In this document: one piece after another, positions 27,771-36,496 of the stretch | How the letters are laid out: each line of letters opens with the position of its first letter | How positions within the stretch are numbered: the first letter of the stretch is position 1 | DNA from: Mangrovibrevibacter kandeliae | GTDB lineage: Bacteria > Pseudomonadota > Alphaproteobacteria > Rhizobiales > Rhizobiaceae | Direction of reading: 5' to 3' | Length of the DNA stretch: 64,000 nt | Assembly (NCBI RefSeq): GCF_024519155.1 | Contig: NZ_JANIFJ010000006.1 | Coordinates: 62,001-126,000, forward strand | Notes under the pieces: model-generated | Told to the model about the DNA's origin: nothing | The model's database searches: none | The model's input: only the letters and a program-made list of their open reading frames with translations | Program-made: the position numbers and the translations under genes

Positions 27771-28766
27771 ATGGCACAGGTGCATTCGAGTGCGCCGCCG
27801 ACCCGTCATGCTCTGCAGGCGGTGGCGCGGCCGGCCCTGAAGTCGGAGCTGTCGCGTCAGCGGCGGCGCTCGGCCTGGCTTTTCCTCGCGCCGATGCTGG
27901 TCGTGCTCGCCCTCGTCGCAGCCTGGCCGCTTGCGCGCACGATCTGGTTCTCCTTCACCGACGCCAGCCTCGACGACCTCTCCGGCGCCCACTTCGTCGG
28001 CCTGCGCAACTATCTCGAATATGTCGACTACGGCGACGGCACCGGCGAGTATTTCGGTCTCCTGGCCGATGGCGAGTGGTGGGGCGCGGTCTGGAACACG
28101 GTCCGCTACACCGTCATCTCGGTCGCCATCGAGACGGTGCTCGGCCTCGTCTTCGCGCTCGTCCTCAACGCGCCGTTCCCCGGCCGAGGCCTCGTCCGCG
28201 CCGCGGTGCTGATCCCCTGGGCGATCCCGACCATCGTCTCGGCCAAGATGTGGGCCTGGATGATGAACGACCAGTTCGGCATCCTCAACGACATGCTCCA
28301 GTCGATCGGCGTGATCGCCCATCCGATCGCCTGGACCGCATCGCCCGAGACCGCGATCTGGGCGGTGATCATCGTCGACGTGTGGAAGACGACGCCGTTC
28401 ATGGCGCTGCTCATCCTCGCCGGGCTGCAGATGGTGCCGGGCGACATCTATGAGGCGGCGAAGATCGACGGCGTCCACCCGGTGAAGGTGTTCTGGCGGG
28501 TGACGCTGCCGCTGATCCGTCCGGCGATCCTCGTCGCGGTGATCTTCCGGGCCCTCGACGCGCTGCGGGTGTTCGACCTCATCTACGTGCTGACGCCGAA
28601 CAACTCGCAGACCAAGTCGATGTCGGTCTTCGCTCAGGAGAACCTCTTCCAGTTCGACAAGTTCGCCTATGGCTCGGCCGCCTCGACCTTCCTGTTCCTG
28701 GTCATCGCGATGATCACGCTCGTCTACATCAAGGCAGCGCGGCTCGAGCTCGGGGGAGGGCGCTGA
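27771..28766 (+). CDS. sugar ABC transporter permease (MalF type)
   Basis: A 331-residue inner-membrane permease with six main helices after a basic N-terminal cytoplasmic stretch of about 35 residues. The binding-protein-dependent transport signature (EAA loop) reads YEAAKIDGVHPVKVFWRVTLPLIRP, the contact site for the ATPase. FLAPMLVVLALVAAWPLARTIWFSFTDASL is the usual first helix of MalF-like sugar permeases. A GGGAGGAGG ribosome binding site precedes the ATG. The second permease starts two bases after this gene's stop, so the pair is translated together. Confidence 0.94.
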   Translation: MAQVHSSAPPTRHALQAVARPALKSELSRQRRRSAWLFLAPMLVVLALVAAWPLARTIWFSFTDASLDDLSGAHFVGLRNYLEYVDYGDGTGEYFGLLADGEWWGAVWNTVRYTVISVAIETVLGLVFALVLNAPFPGRGLVRAAVLIPWAIPTIVSAKMWAWMMNDQFGILNDMLQSIGVIAHPIAWTASPETAIWAVIIVDVWKTTPFMALLILAGLQMVPGDIYEAAKIDGVHPVKVFWRVTLPLIRPAILVAVIFRALDALRVFDLIYVLTPNNSQTKSMSVFAQENLFQFDKFAYGSAASTFLFLVIAMITLVYIKAARLELGGGR

Positions 28767-28767
28767 G

Positions 28768-29595
<828 letters not shown>

Positions 29596-29649
29596 GGCGG
29601 TCGAGCGGGCCGGGCCCGAGGGCGGAAAGCAAGGATTGAGGAGGCGAGG

Positions 29650-30756
29650 ATGGCGACCCTGAAGCTGACCGGCGTGCGCAAGGCCTACGGCGCGGTCGAG
29701 GTGCTGCACGGCATCGATCTCGACATCCGCTCGGGCGAGTTCGTGGTCTTCGTCGGCCCGTCCGGCTGCGGCAAGTCCACGCTGCTGCGGGTCATTGCCG
29801 GGCTCGAGGACATCACCGGCGGCACGCTGGAGATCGACGGCGAGGTGGTCAACGCCATGTCGCCGAAGCGGCGCGGCATCGCGATGGTGTTCCAGTCCTA
29901 CGCGCTCTATCCGCACATGAGCGTCTACGACAACATGGCCTTCGGCCTGACCCTCGAGAAGGCCGGCAAGGCGGAGATCGACCGGCGGGTGCGCGAGGCG
30001 GCGCGGCTCCTCCAGATCGAGCCCTATCTCGACCGGCTGCCCAAGCAGCTCTCCGGCGGCCAGCGCCAGCGCGTCGCCATCGGCCGGGCGATCACCCGCG
30101 ACCCGCGCGTCTTCCTGTTCGACGAGCCGCTCTCCAATCTCGACGCGGCCCTGCGCGTGCAGACGCGCATCGAGATCGCCCGGCTGCACGAGGGCATGGA
30201 GGGGACGACGATGATCTACGTCACCCACGATCAGGTGGAGGCGATGACGCTCGCCGACCGGATCGTGGTGCTCAACAAGGGCCATGTCGAGCAGGTGGGC
30301 TCGCCGATGGAGCTCTATGCGCGCCCGGACAACCTCTTCGTCGCCCAGTTCATCGGCTCGCCGGCGATGAACGTGCTGCCCGCGACGATCGAGGCGACCG
30401 GCGAGACGACGCGCGTGAAGCCGCAGGGTGGCGCGCTCGTCTCTGTGCCGGTGTCGACGCCGACTGCGGCAATCCGGCAGGCCGTCCATCTCGGCGTCCG
30501 GCCGGAAGATCTGACGCTCGCCCCGGCCGGAGGGGATGGCCTCTTCCGGGGCGTCGTCACGCTCGTCGAGAAGCTCGGCGAGGTCACGCTCGTCTACCTC
30601 GACACCGGCGGGGAGAAGCCGCTGACGGCCAAGCTCGCCGGCGACGTGCCGCTGGAGCGAGGCACCACGATCGCGCTCTCGGCCCGGCCGGAGGCGCTGC
30701 ATCTCTTCGGCAGCGACGGGCGGGCGATCCGGCAGCGGATGCGGCTGGCCGCCTGA
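29650..30756 (+). CDS. sugar ABC transporter ATP-binding protein (UgpC/MalK/MsmK type)
   Basis: A 368-residue ATPase. The nucleotide-binding domain has Walker [10 protein letters not shown], a Q-loop in [14 protein letters not shown], signature [14 protein letters not shown], Walker [13 protein letters not shown] and switch His in VTHDQVEAM. The C-terminal TOBE regulatory domain (from about 240) starts [15 protein letters not shown] and includes [10 protein letters not shown], as in MalK-like proteins. It powers the importer encoded by the three genes before it. The 54-nt gap from the permease contains a GAGGAGGCGAGG ribosome binding site. Confidence 0.95.
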   Translation: MATLKLTGVRKAYGAVEVLHGIDLDIRSGEFVVFVGPSGCGKSTLLRVIAGLEDITGGTLEIDGEVVNAMSPKRRGIAMVFQSYALYPHMSVYDNMAFGLTLEKAGKAEIDRRVREAARLLQIEPYLDRLPKQLSGGQRQRVAIGRAITRDPRVFLFDEPLSNLDAALRVQTRIEIARLHEGMEGTTMIYVTHDQVEAMTLADRIVVLNKGHVEQVGSPMELYARPDNLFVAQFIGSPAMNVLPATIEATGETTRVKPQGGALVSVPVSTPTAAIRQAVHLGVRPEDLTLAPAGGDGLFRGVVTLVEKLGEVTLVYLDTGGEKPLTAKLAGDVPLERGTTIALSARPEALHLFGSDGRAIRQRMRLAA

Positions 30757-30806
30757 CAGCAGCGGCGCGGTCCTGACGCCCGCCGGGTGCTGGTGGTGGC
30801 GGGCGG

Positions 30807-31253
30807 TCAGCCGGGCCGTCGGCCGAAGCTCGGGCGGCCCGGGCCTGCGGCCGGCCGTGGGCGTGACTTCGGCGCCACACGAGCCGCCGCGCTGGAGACC
30901 GGCGGCTCGAAGCGAGCACGGGCGCGCGCGGCCGCCGCGCGCAGCGCCGCATCGTCGCGCAGATCGATCGCTTCGCTCGGGGAGGATCGGGTGTCATGGT
31001 TCGCTGGCCCCGCGGTCGCCGCCGCCGTCCGGGAGAGCCCGGCCTTGCGCAGATCGACCCAGCCGCGCCAGGCGGACAGGGCCGTAGAGATCGTGAGGAG
31101 CGCGAACATCGGCGGATTGCCGTCGAGGAGCGCCTGCGCCGCGCCCCAGCCGCTGCTGACCGCGAAGACGCAGCCGAGCCCGCCGAAGAGCAGCCGGACG
31201 CTCGACCGGACCGTCCGGGCGCTGCCTTTAATGCCGTCGACCACGCCGGTCAT
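30807..31253 (-). CDS. small two-helix membrane protein, unknown function
   Basis: A 148-residue protein, not recognised. Two hydrophobic segments (VRLLFGGLGCVFAVSSGWGAAQALL and PPMFALLTISTALSAWRGWVDL) are followed by a soluble tail rich in Ala, Arg and Pro with a likely helix (AIDLRDDAALRAAAARARARFEPP). The ATG at 31253 is chosen for a strong GAGGCGAGGCGC leader; 31277 is an in-frame alternative. It faces the ABC transporter operon tail-to-tail. Codon use matches the neighbours, which supports a real gene, but the low-complexity tail lowers confidence. Confidence 0.6.
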   Translation of the reverse strand: MTGVVDGIKGSARTVRSSVRLLFGGLGCVFAVSSGWGAAQALLDGNPPMFALLTISTALSAWRGWVDLRKAGLSRTAAATAGPANHDTRSSPSEAIDLRDDAALRAAAARARARFEPPVSSAAARVAPKSRPRPAAGPGRPSFGRRPG

Positions 31254-31459
31254 GCGCCTCGCCTCGGTTCGACGCACAGATCATCTGCCACGCGCGTGTC
31301 GGTTCGCTTAACGGGCGTGCGAGAATGTGAGGGAGTGCCCGTTCAGGCGCCTGCGAGCCGTTCCACCTTGATGTCCGACTCCCTGAGTCGAACCTGTGCG
31401 AGATCGAATGACGCCTGCATACGCAGCAGGATGCCGAAATTTGCCTAGAGATTCGTATA

Positions 31460-31948
31460 CTAATCTATGACAGCGGGAAAAATACCACGCAGTTTCTCTG
31501 CAGACGCTCGAACATGTTGGACGTGATCATTGATGTCGTGTGCTTTGATTGGCTTTCGGCGTCGACCAGAACTTTCCGGTGCTCGCAGGTGGAACGTCAC
31601 GATCTCTCCTGTTCGGTTTGATTGGCACCAGATGCCGTGTACCCAGTCGTTCCTAGTCTTCGACAACCGTTTTAAATTTTCGATGAGCTTGACTGCCTGA
31701 TCTTTCTTCTCTGGTTTATCAGGTGTCCATTCTTGGGAAAAAGCGAGCAAGGTGTTGGTGCGGGCTTCAAACGTCGGTATGCGATAGAATCCCGCTAAGG
31801 CCATATTGATCGGCATGCCTGCAATACTCGCGAAGGCAAACGAAAGGGCCGCTTCAGCGTAGGCCCAAACGATCATTACGTTACCAAGGGCTTCAGCAAT
31901 ATCAGGGTTGTTCGGCAAAGCGTCCAAGTCATTGTAGGTGTCATCCAT
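31460..31948 (-). CDS. HEPN-like orphan protein in an A+T-rich pocket
   Basis: A 162-residue, mostly helical cytosolic protein; family not firmly recognised. The first helix region contains GNVMIVWAYAEAALSFAFASI. Residues 99-104 read RNDWVH, which fits the R-X4-H motif of HEPN ribonuclease/toxin domains, where a polar residue usually follows the Arg. The ATG at 31948 has GGAGGG 10 nt ahead. Base composition is about half G+C, clearly lower than all neighbours, and flanking non-coding DNA is similarly A+T-rich. This suggests horizontal gain. No nucleotidyltransferase or other antitoxin partner is adjacent, so a toxin role is only a hypothesis. Confidence 0.6.
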   Translation of the reverse strand: MDDTYNDLDALPNNPDIAEALGNVMIVWAYAEAALSFAFASIAGMPINMALAGFYRIPTFEARTNTLLAFSQEWTPDKPEKKDQAVKLIENLKRLSKTRNDWVHGIWCQSNRTGEIVTFHLRAPESSGRRRKPIKAHDINDHVQHVRASAEKLRGIFPAVID

Positions 31949-32308
31949 CAGATACGAACCCTCCGATGATCGAAAGCGAGACGTTGTTCTAAAGCGGCCG
32001 CTGGAAACGCCGTCGCAGCTGGATGGGCGGCGATAAAATGCGAAGGATCCGCTGACTTTCGGCACTCGGAAGCGCACGCCTAAATGTAGGTATCGATCCG
32101 CATGGCGGACGAGAATTACGCAGTTAGGAGCGACGGAAGAACTATAGAGTCTTAGACAGAGAAATCACCTTGATGGATGCCTTCAGACTTTGGGAGTGGC
32201 GCTATTTGCGGAAAATGAGCAGAAATCATTGGCTGGTCCCGTCGAATTCCACGATTCCAGACTAATCTGCCCCGCAGGCTCCTACGGCCATCCCGTGTCG
32301 GTGACACC
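31949..32308. other. A+T-rich non-coding stretch
   Basis: About 360 nt between the HEPN-like orphan and the end of edd. It is visibly poorer in G+C than the rest of the window. Only short open frames without ribosome binding sites or recognisable protein character are present. No tRNA, inverted repeat of note or transposon end was seen. It looks like the flank of an acquired segment. Confidence 0.55.
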
Positions 32309-34129
32309 TCAGCCGAAGATGCTCGCCCCTTCCGTCGCCGGGCCGACCGCGGCGCGGAACGGCGCGAAGAGCTCGCGGCCGATGCCGTAGTCGTTGCCCG
32401 ACAGGTCGGCCTCGGCCAGCGGCCGCGTGCCGAACTCGGCTTCGTCGACCAGGATCTCGAGCCGTCCGGCGTCGCCGTCGACGCGCACCATGTCGCCGTC
32501 GCGCAGCCGGGCGATGGCGCCGCCGTCCTTGGCCTCGGGCGTCACGTGGATCGCCGCCGGCACCTTGCCGGAGGCCCCGGACATCCGCCCATCGGTGACG
32601 AGCGCGACCTTCTGGCCGCGATCGAGGAGGACGCCGAGCATCGGGGTCAGCTTGTGCAGCTCCGGCATGCCGTTCGCCTTGGGCCCCTGGAAGCGCACCA
32701 CCGCGACGAAGTCGCCGGTCAGTTCGCCGGCGTCGAAGGCGGTCTTCAGCTCGTTCTGGTCGTGGAAGATCTTCGCCGGCGCCTCGACCACGCGCTTCTC
32801 CGGCTTCACCGCCGAGACCTTGATGACGGCCTCGCCCATGTTGCCCTTGAGAACGCGCAGTCCGCCATTGGCGCTGAAGGGCGCGGATGCCTTCGCCAGC
32901 ACCTTGGCGTCGCCGCTTTCGGCCGGCGCCGGCGCCCGCATCACCGTGGTGCCGTCGAAGCCGAGCTTGGCCTCCACCGTGTAGGCGCGCAGGCCGGTGC
33001 CCCAGACGGTGCGCACGTCGTCGTGCAGGAAGCCGTCGTCGAGCAGCTCGCGGATCAGGAAGCCCATGCCGCCGGCCGCCTGGAAGTGGTTCACGTCGGC
33101 GAGCCCGTTCGGGTAGACGCGGGCGAGGAGCGGCGTCACGTCGGAGAGATCCGAGATGTCCTGCCAGGTCAGCTTGATGCCGGCCGCGGCGGCGATCGCG
33201 ACGAGATGCAGCGTGTGATTGGTCGAGCCGCCGGTCGCATGCAGGCCGACGACGCCATTCACCACCGCCCGCTCGTCGACGATCTCACCGGCGGGCGTGA
33301 ACTCGTTGCCGAGCGCGGTGATGGCGAGCGCCCGCTTCGTCGCCTCGCGGGTCAGGGCGTCGCGCAGCGGCGTGTTCGGGTTGACGAAGGACGAGCCCGG
33401 CGTGTGCAGGCCCATGATCTCCATCAGCATCTGGTTCGAGTTCGCCGTGCCGTAGAAGGTGCAGGTGCCCGGGCCGTGGTAGCTCTTCATCTCGGACTCG
33501 AGCAGCGCGTCCCGCCCCACCTTGCCCTCGGCGTAGAGCTGGCGGACCTTGGCCTTTTCGTCGTTCGGCAGGCCGGAGGTCATCGGCCCGGCCGGCACGA
33601 AGATCGCCGGCAGGTGGCCGAAGGTGAGCGCGGCGATGGCGAGCCCCGGCACGATCTTGTCGCACACCCCGAGATAGACGGCGGCGTCGTACATGTCATG
33701 GCTGAGCCCGACGGCGGCCGCCATCGCGATCACGTCGCGCGAGAACAGGGACAGCTCCATCCCGGCCTGCCCCTGCGTGACGCCGTCGCACATCGCCGGC
33801 ACGCCGGAGGCGACCTGCGCGGTCCCGCCGACCTCGCGCGCCGCGGCCCGGATCAGCTCCGGATAGCGCTCGAAGGGCTGATGCGCCGAAAGCATGTCGT
33901 TGTAGGAGGTGATGATGCCGAGGTTCGGTGTCGCGTCGCCGGCGAGGCGTGCCTTGTCGTCCGGGCCGCAGGCGGCGAAGCCGTGCGCGAGGTTGCCGCA
34001 GGCGAGGGCGCTGCGCTTCGGACCTTCCGCACTCTTCTTGCGGATGCGGGCAAGATAGGCCTCGCGCGTCGGGGCGGAGCGCTTACGGATGCGGTCGGTG
34101 ATCGCTTCGATGCGCCGGTCGGCACTCAT
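32309..34129 (-). CDS. edd: phosphogluconate dehydratase
   Basis: A 606-residue iron-sulfur dehydratase that converts 6-phosphogluconate to 2-keto-3-deoxy-6-phosphogluconate, the first committed Entner-Doudoroff step. IlvD/Edd family motifs are [49 protein letters not shown] and [21 protein letters not shown] (cluster cysteines), with [23 protein letters not shown] near the C-terminus. The ATG at 34129 follows a GAAGGGAGGG leader. It is last in the zwf-pgl-edd unit. The aldolase gene (eda) needed to finish the pathway is not in the window. Confidence 0.97.
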   Translation of the reverse strand: MSADRRIEAITDRIRKRSAPTREAYLARIRKKSAEGPKRSALACGNLAHGFAACGPDDKARLAGDATPNLGIITSYNDMLSAHQPFERYPELIRAAAREVGGTAQVASGVPAMCDGVTQGQAGMELSLFSRDVIAMAAAVGLSHDMYDAAVYLGVCDKIVPGLAIAALTFGHLPAIFVPAGPMTSGLPNDEKAKVRQLYAEGKVGRDALLESEMKSYHGPGTCTFYGTANSNQMLMEIMGLHTPGSSFVNPNTPLRDALTREATKRALAITALGNEFTPAGEIVDERAVVNGVVGLHATGGSTNHTLHLVAIAAAAGIKLTWQDISDLSDVTPLLARVYPNGLADVNHFQAAGGMGFLIRELLDDGFLHDDVRTVWGTGLRAYTVEAKLGFDGTTVMRAPAPAESGDAKVLAKASAPFSANGGLRVLKGNMGEAVIKVSAVKPEKRVVEAPAKIFHDQNELKTAFDAGELTGDFVAVVRFQGPKANGMPELHKLTPMLGVLLDRGQKVALVTDGRMSGASGKVPAAIHVTPEAKDGGAIARLRDGDMVRVDGDAGRLEILVDEAEFGTRPLAEADLSGNDYGIGRELFAPFRAAVGPATEGASIFG

Positions 34130-34208
34130 GTCGTAACCCTCCCTTCGTTGCGCCGGGCCGGGCTCGCGTCGTCTCCCACGATCGGATCGCAAGCCCGGCG
34201 CCGATCCC

Positions 34209-34910
34209 TCACGGTGCCCAGAACACCTCGAGCGGGCGCACACGCTCGGCGTGCAGGACCGCCCGCACAGGATACTCAGGAATGGGGCCGTCTTGAAGCG
34301 CCGCGTCGAGCGTCGCCTTCTTGTCGGCGCCCTCGATGTGCAGCGCGAGGAACCGCGCCTCGGCGAGGATCGGCAGCGTCAGGGTGATGCGCGGTTCGCC
34401 GGCATTGGCGGCCCGCACGGCCGCGACGACCGTCTTCGCCGCGGGGTCGATGGCTGCGGCGAGCGTGTCGGCGCCCGGAAAGAACGAGGCCGTGTGACCG
34501 TCGGCGCCCATGCCGAGGATCACCACGTCGAGCGGGCGGCTGAGGAGCCCGATTTCATGCGCGACCTCGTCCAGCGCCTCGTCCGGACTGTCGGCATCGC
34601 GGTAGAGCGGCTCGAACTGGGCGGCCGCAGCGGGCCCCTGCAGGAGGTGGCGCCGCACGAGCCCGGCATTGGAGCGGGCATCGGTGTCCGGCACCCAGCG
34701 CTCGTCGACCAGCGTCACCGTGACGCGGTCCCACTCGATGGCCGCGCCTGACAGCACCTCGAAGAAGCGCTTTGGCGTCGAGCCGCCGGACACCGCGAGC
34801 GTCGCCGAGCCCCGCGTCGCGATCCCGCCGGCCAGCACGGCGGCAACGCCGGTCGCAAGCGCCTCGGCCAGCGCCTCGCGGTTCGTGTAGGTATGACGGG
34901 CCGGTGCCAT
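34209..34910 (-). CDS. pgl: 6-phosphogluconolactonase
   Basis: A 233-residue lactonase of the glucosamine-6-phosphate isomerase fold that hydrolyses 6-phosphogluconolactone to 6-phosphogluconate. Motifs are [44 protein letters not shown] and [20 protein letters not shown]. The start ATG overlaps the zwf stop by one base (TGATG), so it is coupled to zwf. edd begins 79 nt after its stop. Confidence 0.96.
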   Translation of the reverse strand: MAPARHTYTNREALAEALATGVAAVLAGGIATRGSATLAVSGGSTPKRFFEVLSGAAIEWDRVTVTLVDERWVPDTDARSNAGLVRRHLLQGPAAAAQFEPLYRDADSPDEALDEVAHEIGLLSRPLDVVILGMGADGHTASFFPGADTLAAAIDPAAKTVVAAVRAANAGEPRITLTLPILAEARFLALHIEGADKKATLDAALQDGPIPEYPVRAVLHAERVRPLEVFWAP

Positions 34911-36388
34911 CAATCCGGCTCGTGCCACGTGCGTCCGTCGCGTTCGATCAGCGCGATGGCCGCGGACGGGCCCCAGGTGCCGGCGGTGTAGCCTTGGGCG
35001 CGCACACCCTTCTCCTCCCAGGCCTTGAGGATGGGATCGACCCATTCCCAGGCGGCCTCGACCTCGTCGCGGCGCATGAACAGCGTCTGGTTGCCGCGGA
35101 TCACGTCCATCAGCAGGCGCTCGTAGGCGTCCGGATTGCGCACGTGGAAGGACTGGGCGAAGTACATGTCGAGGGGCACGTGCTTCAGCCGCATGCCGCC
35201 GGGACCCGGATCCTTGATCATCAGCCACTGCTTCACGCCCTCGTCGGGCTGCAGCCGCAGCACCAGCTGGTTCTGCGTGACGTTGCCGGCGGAGCTGTCG
35301 AAGATGTTGTGCGGGATCGGCTTGAAGGTGACGACGATCTCCGAGACCCGCTGCGCGAGCCGCTTGCCGGTGCGCAGGTAGAAGGGCACGCCGGCCCAGC
35401 GCCAGTTGGCGATCTCGGCCTTGATCGCGACGAAGGTCTCGATGTCGCTCTCGCCGTTGCCCAGATCCTCGATGTAGCCCTTCACCGCCTGGCCGCCCGA
35501 GGCGCCGGCGCGATACTGGCCGCGCACCGTCACCTGCTCGACATTGGCGGTGGTGATCGGCTTCAGCGCCCGCAGCACCTTGAGCTTCTCGTCGCGCAGC
35601 GCGCCGGCGTCGAAGGAGGCCGGCGGCTCGAGTGCCACGAGGCACATCAGCTGGACCAGGTGGTTCTGGATCATGTCGCGCAGCGCGCCGGCCTTGTCGT
35701 AGTAGCCGGCCCGACCCTCGAGACCGACCGATTCGGCCACCGTGATCTGCACGTGGTCGATGTGGCCGGCGTTCCAGAGCGGCTCGTACAGGGCATTGGC
35801 GAAGCGCAGCGCCATCAGGTTCTGCACCGTCTCCTTGCCGAGATAGTGATCGATGCGGAACACCTGGTCTTCGCGGAAGTGCTCGCCGATCGTTACGTTC
35901 AACGCGCGCGCCGAGGCGAGATCGCGGCCGACCGGCTTCTCCACCACGAGGCGGGAGCGGTCGTTGGACAGGCCCTTCTCGCTGATCCTGGACGCGATGT
36001 CGCCGAACAGCGACGGGCTGACGGCGAGGTAGAAGGCCCTGATCCGGTTCGGCTCGGCTTCGTCGAGCATGGCGCGCAACTCGTCCCAGCCGCCGTCGGC
36101 GCGTGCATCGATGGTGCAGTAGTACAGGCGCGACAGGAAGCGCTCGATCGACTGGGGATGCAGGTCCTCCGCCGCGACGTGCTGCTCGAGCGCACCGCGG
36201 GCGAAGTGCCGGTACTCCTCGTGCGACATCGTGGTGCGCGACGCGCCGATGATCCGCGCCTGCTCGGGGATCTGGTTGTCGCGGTCGCGGTGGTAGAGCG
36301 CCGGCAGGAGCTTGCGGTCGGCGAGGTCGCCGTTGCCACCGAAAACCACGTAGTCGAAGGGTTCGACGGGGATGATCTGACTGGACAT
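34910..36388 (-). CDS. zwf: glucose-6-phosphate 1-dehydrogenase
   Basis: A 492-residue NAD(P)-dependent enzyme that oxidises glucose-6-phosphate to the lactone. The coenzyme-binding start is DYVVFGGNGDLADRKLLPALY (GXXGDLA fingerprint), the active-site signature is FRIDHYLGKETVQNL, and the substrate-binding Lys lies in VVEKPVGRDL. The rest (FLYRTGKR-like VPFYLRTGKRLAQRVSEIVVTFK) is typical. It is first in the zwf-pgl-edd operon, producing NADPH and feeding the Entner-Doudoroff route. Confidence 0.97.
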   Translation of the reverse strand: MSSQIIPVEPFDYVVFGGNGDLADRKLLPALYHRDRDNQIPEQARIIGASRTTMSHEEYRHFARGALEQHVAAEDLHPQSIERFLSRLYYCTIDARADGGWDELRAMLDEAEPNRIRAFYLAVSPSLFGDIASRISEKGLSNDRSRLVVEKPVGRDLASARALNVTIGEHFREDQVFRIDHYLGKETVQNLMALRFANALYEPLWNAGHIDHVQITVAESVGLEGRAGYYDKAGALRDMIQNHLVQLMCLVALEPPASFDAGALRDEKLKVLRALKPITTANVEQVTVRGQYRAGASGGQAVKGYIEDLGNGESDIETFVAIKAEIANWRWAGVPFYLRTGKRLAQRVSEIVVTFKPIPHNIFDSSAGNVTQNQLVLRLQPDEGVKQWLMIKDPGPGGMRLKHVPLDMYFAQSFHVRNPDAYERLLMDVIRGNQTLFMRRDEVEAAWEWVDPILKAWEEKGVRAQGYTAGTWGPSAAIALIERDGRTWHEPD

Positions 36389-36410
36389 CGAAGGCTCTCT
36401 CGCGGGAAGC

Positions 36411-36428
36411 GGGCGTCGCCAGACGCCC
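36411..36428 (-). promoter_or_regulatory. hairpin/palindrome in the zwf leader
   Basis: GGGCGTC (36411-36417) and GACGCCC (36422-36428) form a perfect 7-bp inverted repeat with a 4-nt centre, 22 nt before the zwf start codon. It could be an operator for a sugar-responsive regulator or an mRNA stem. No regulator gene is adjacent. Confidence 0.35.
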
Positions 36429-36496
36429 TAAGCTAATCGATTGAAGATTTCCACCCTCGCAGGCAATGCCGACGGCGCATCGCCCTTAGGGACCGG

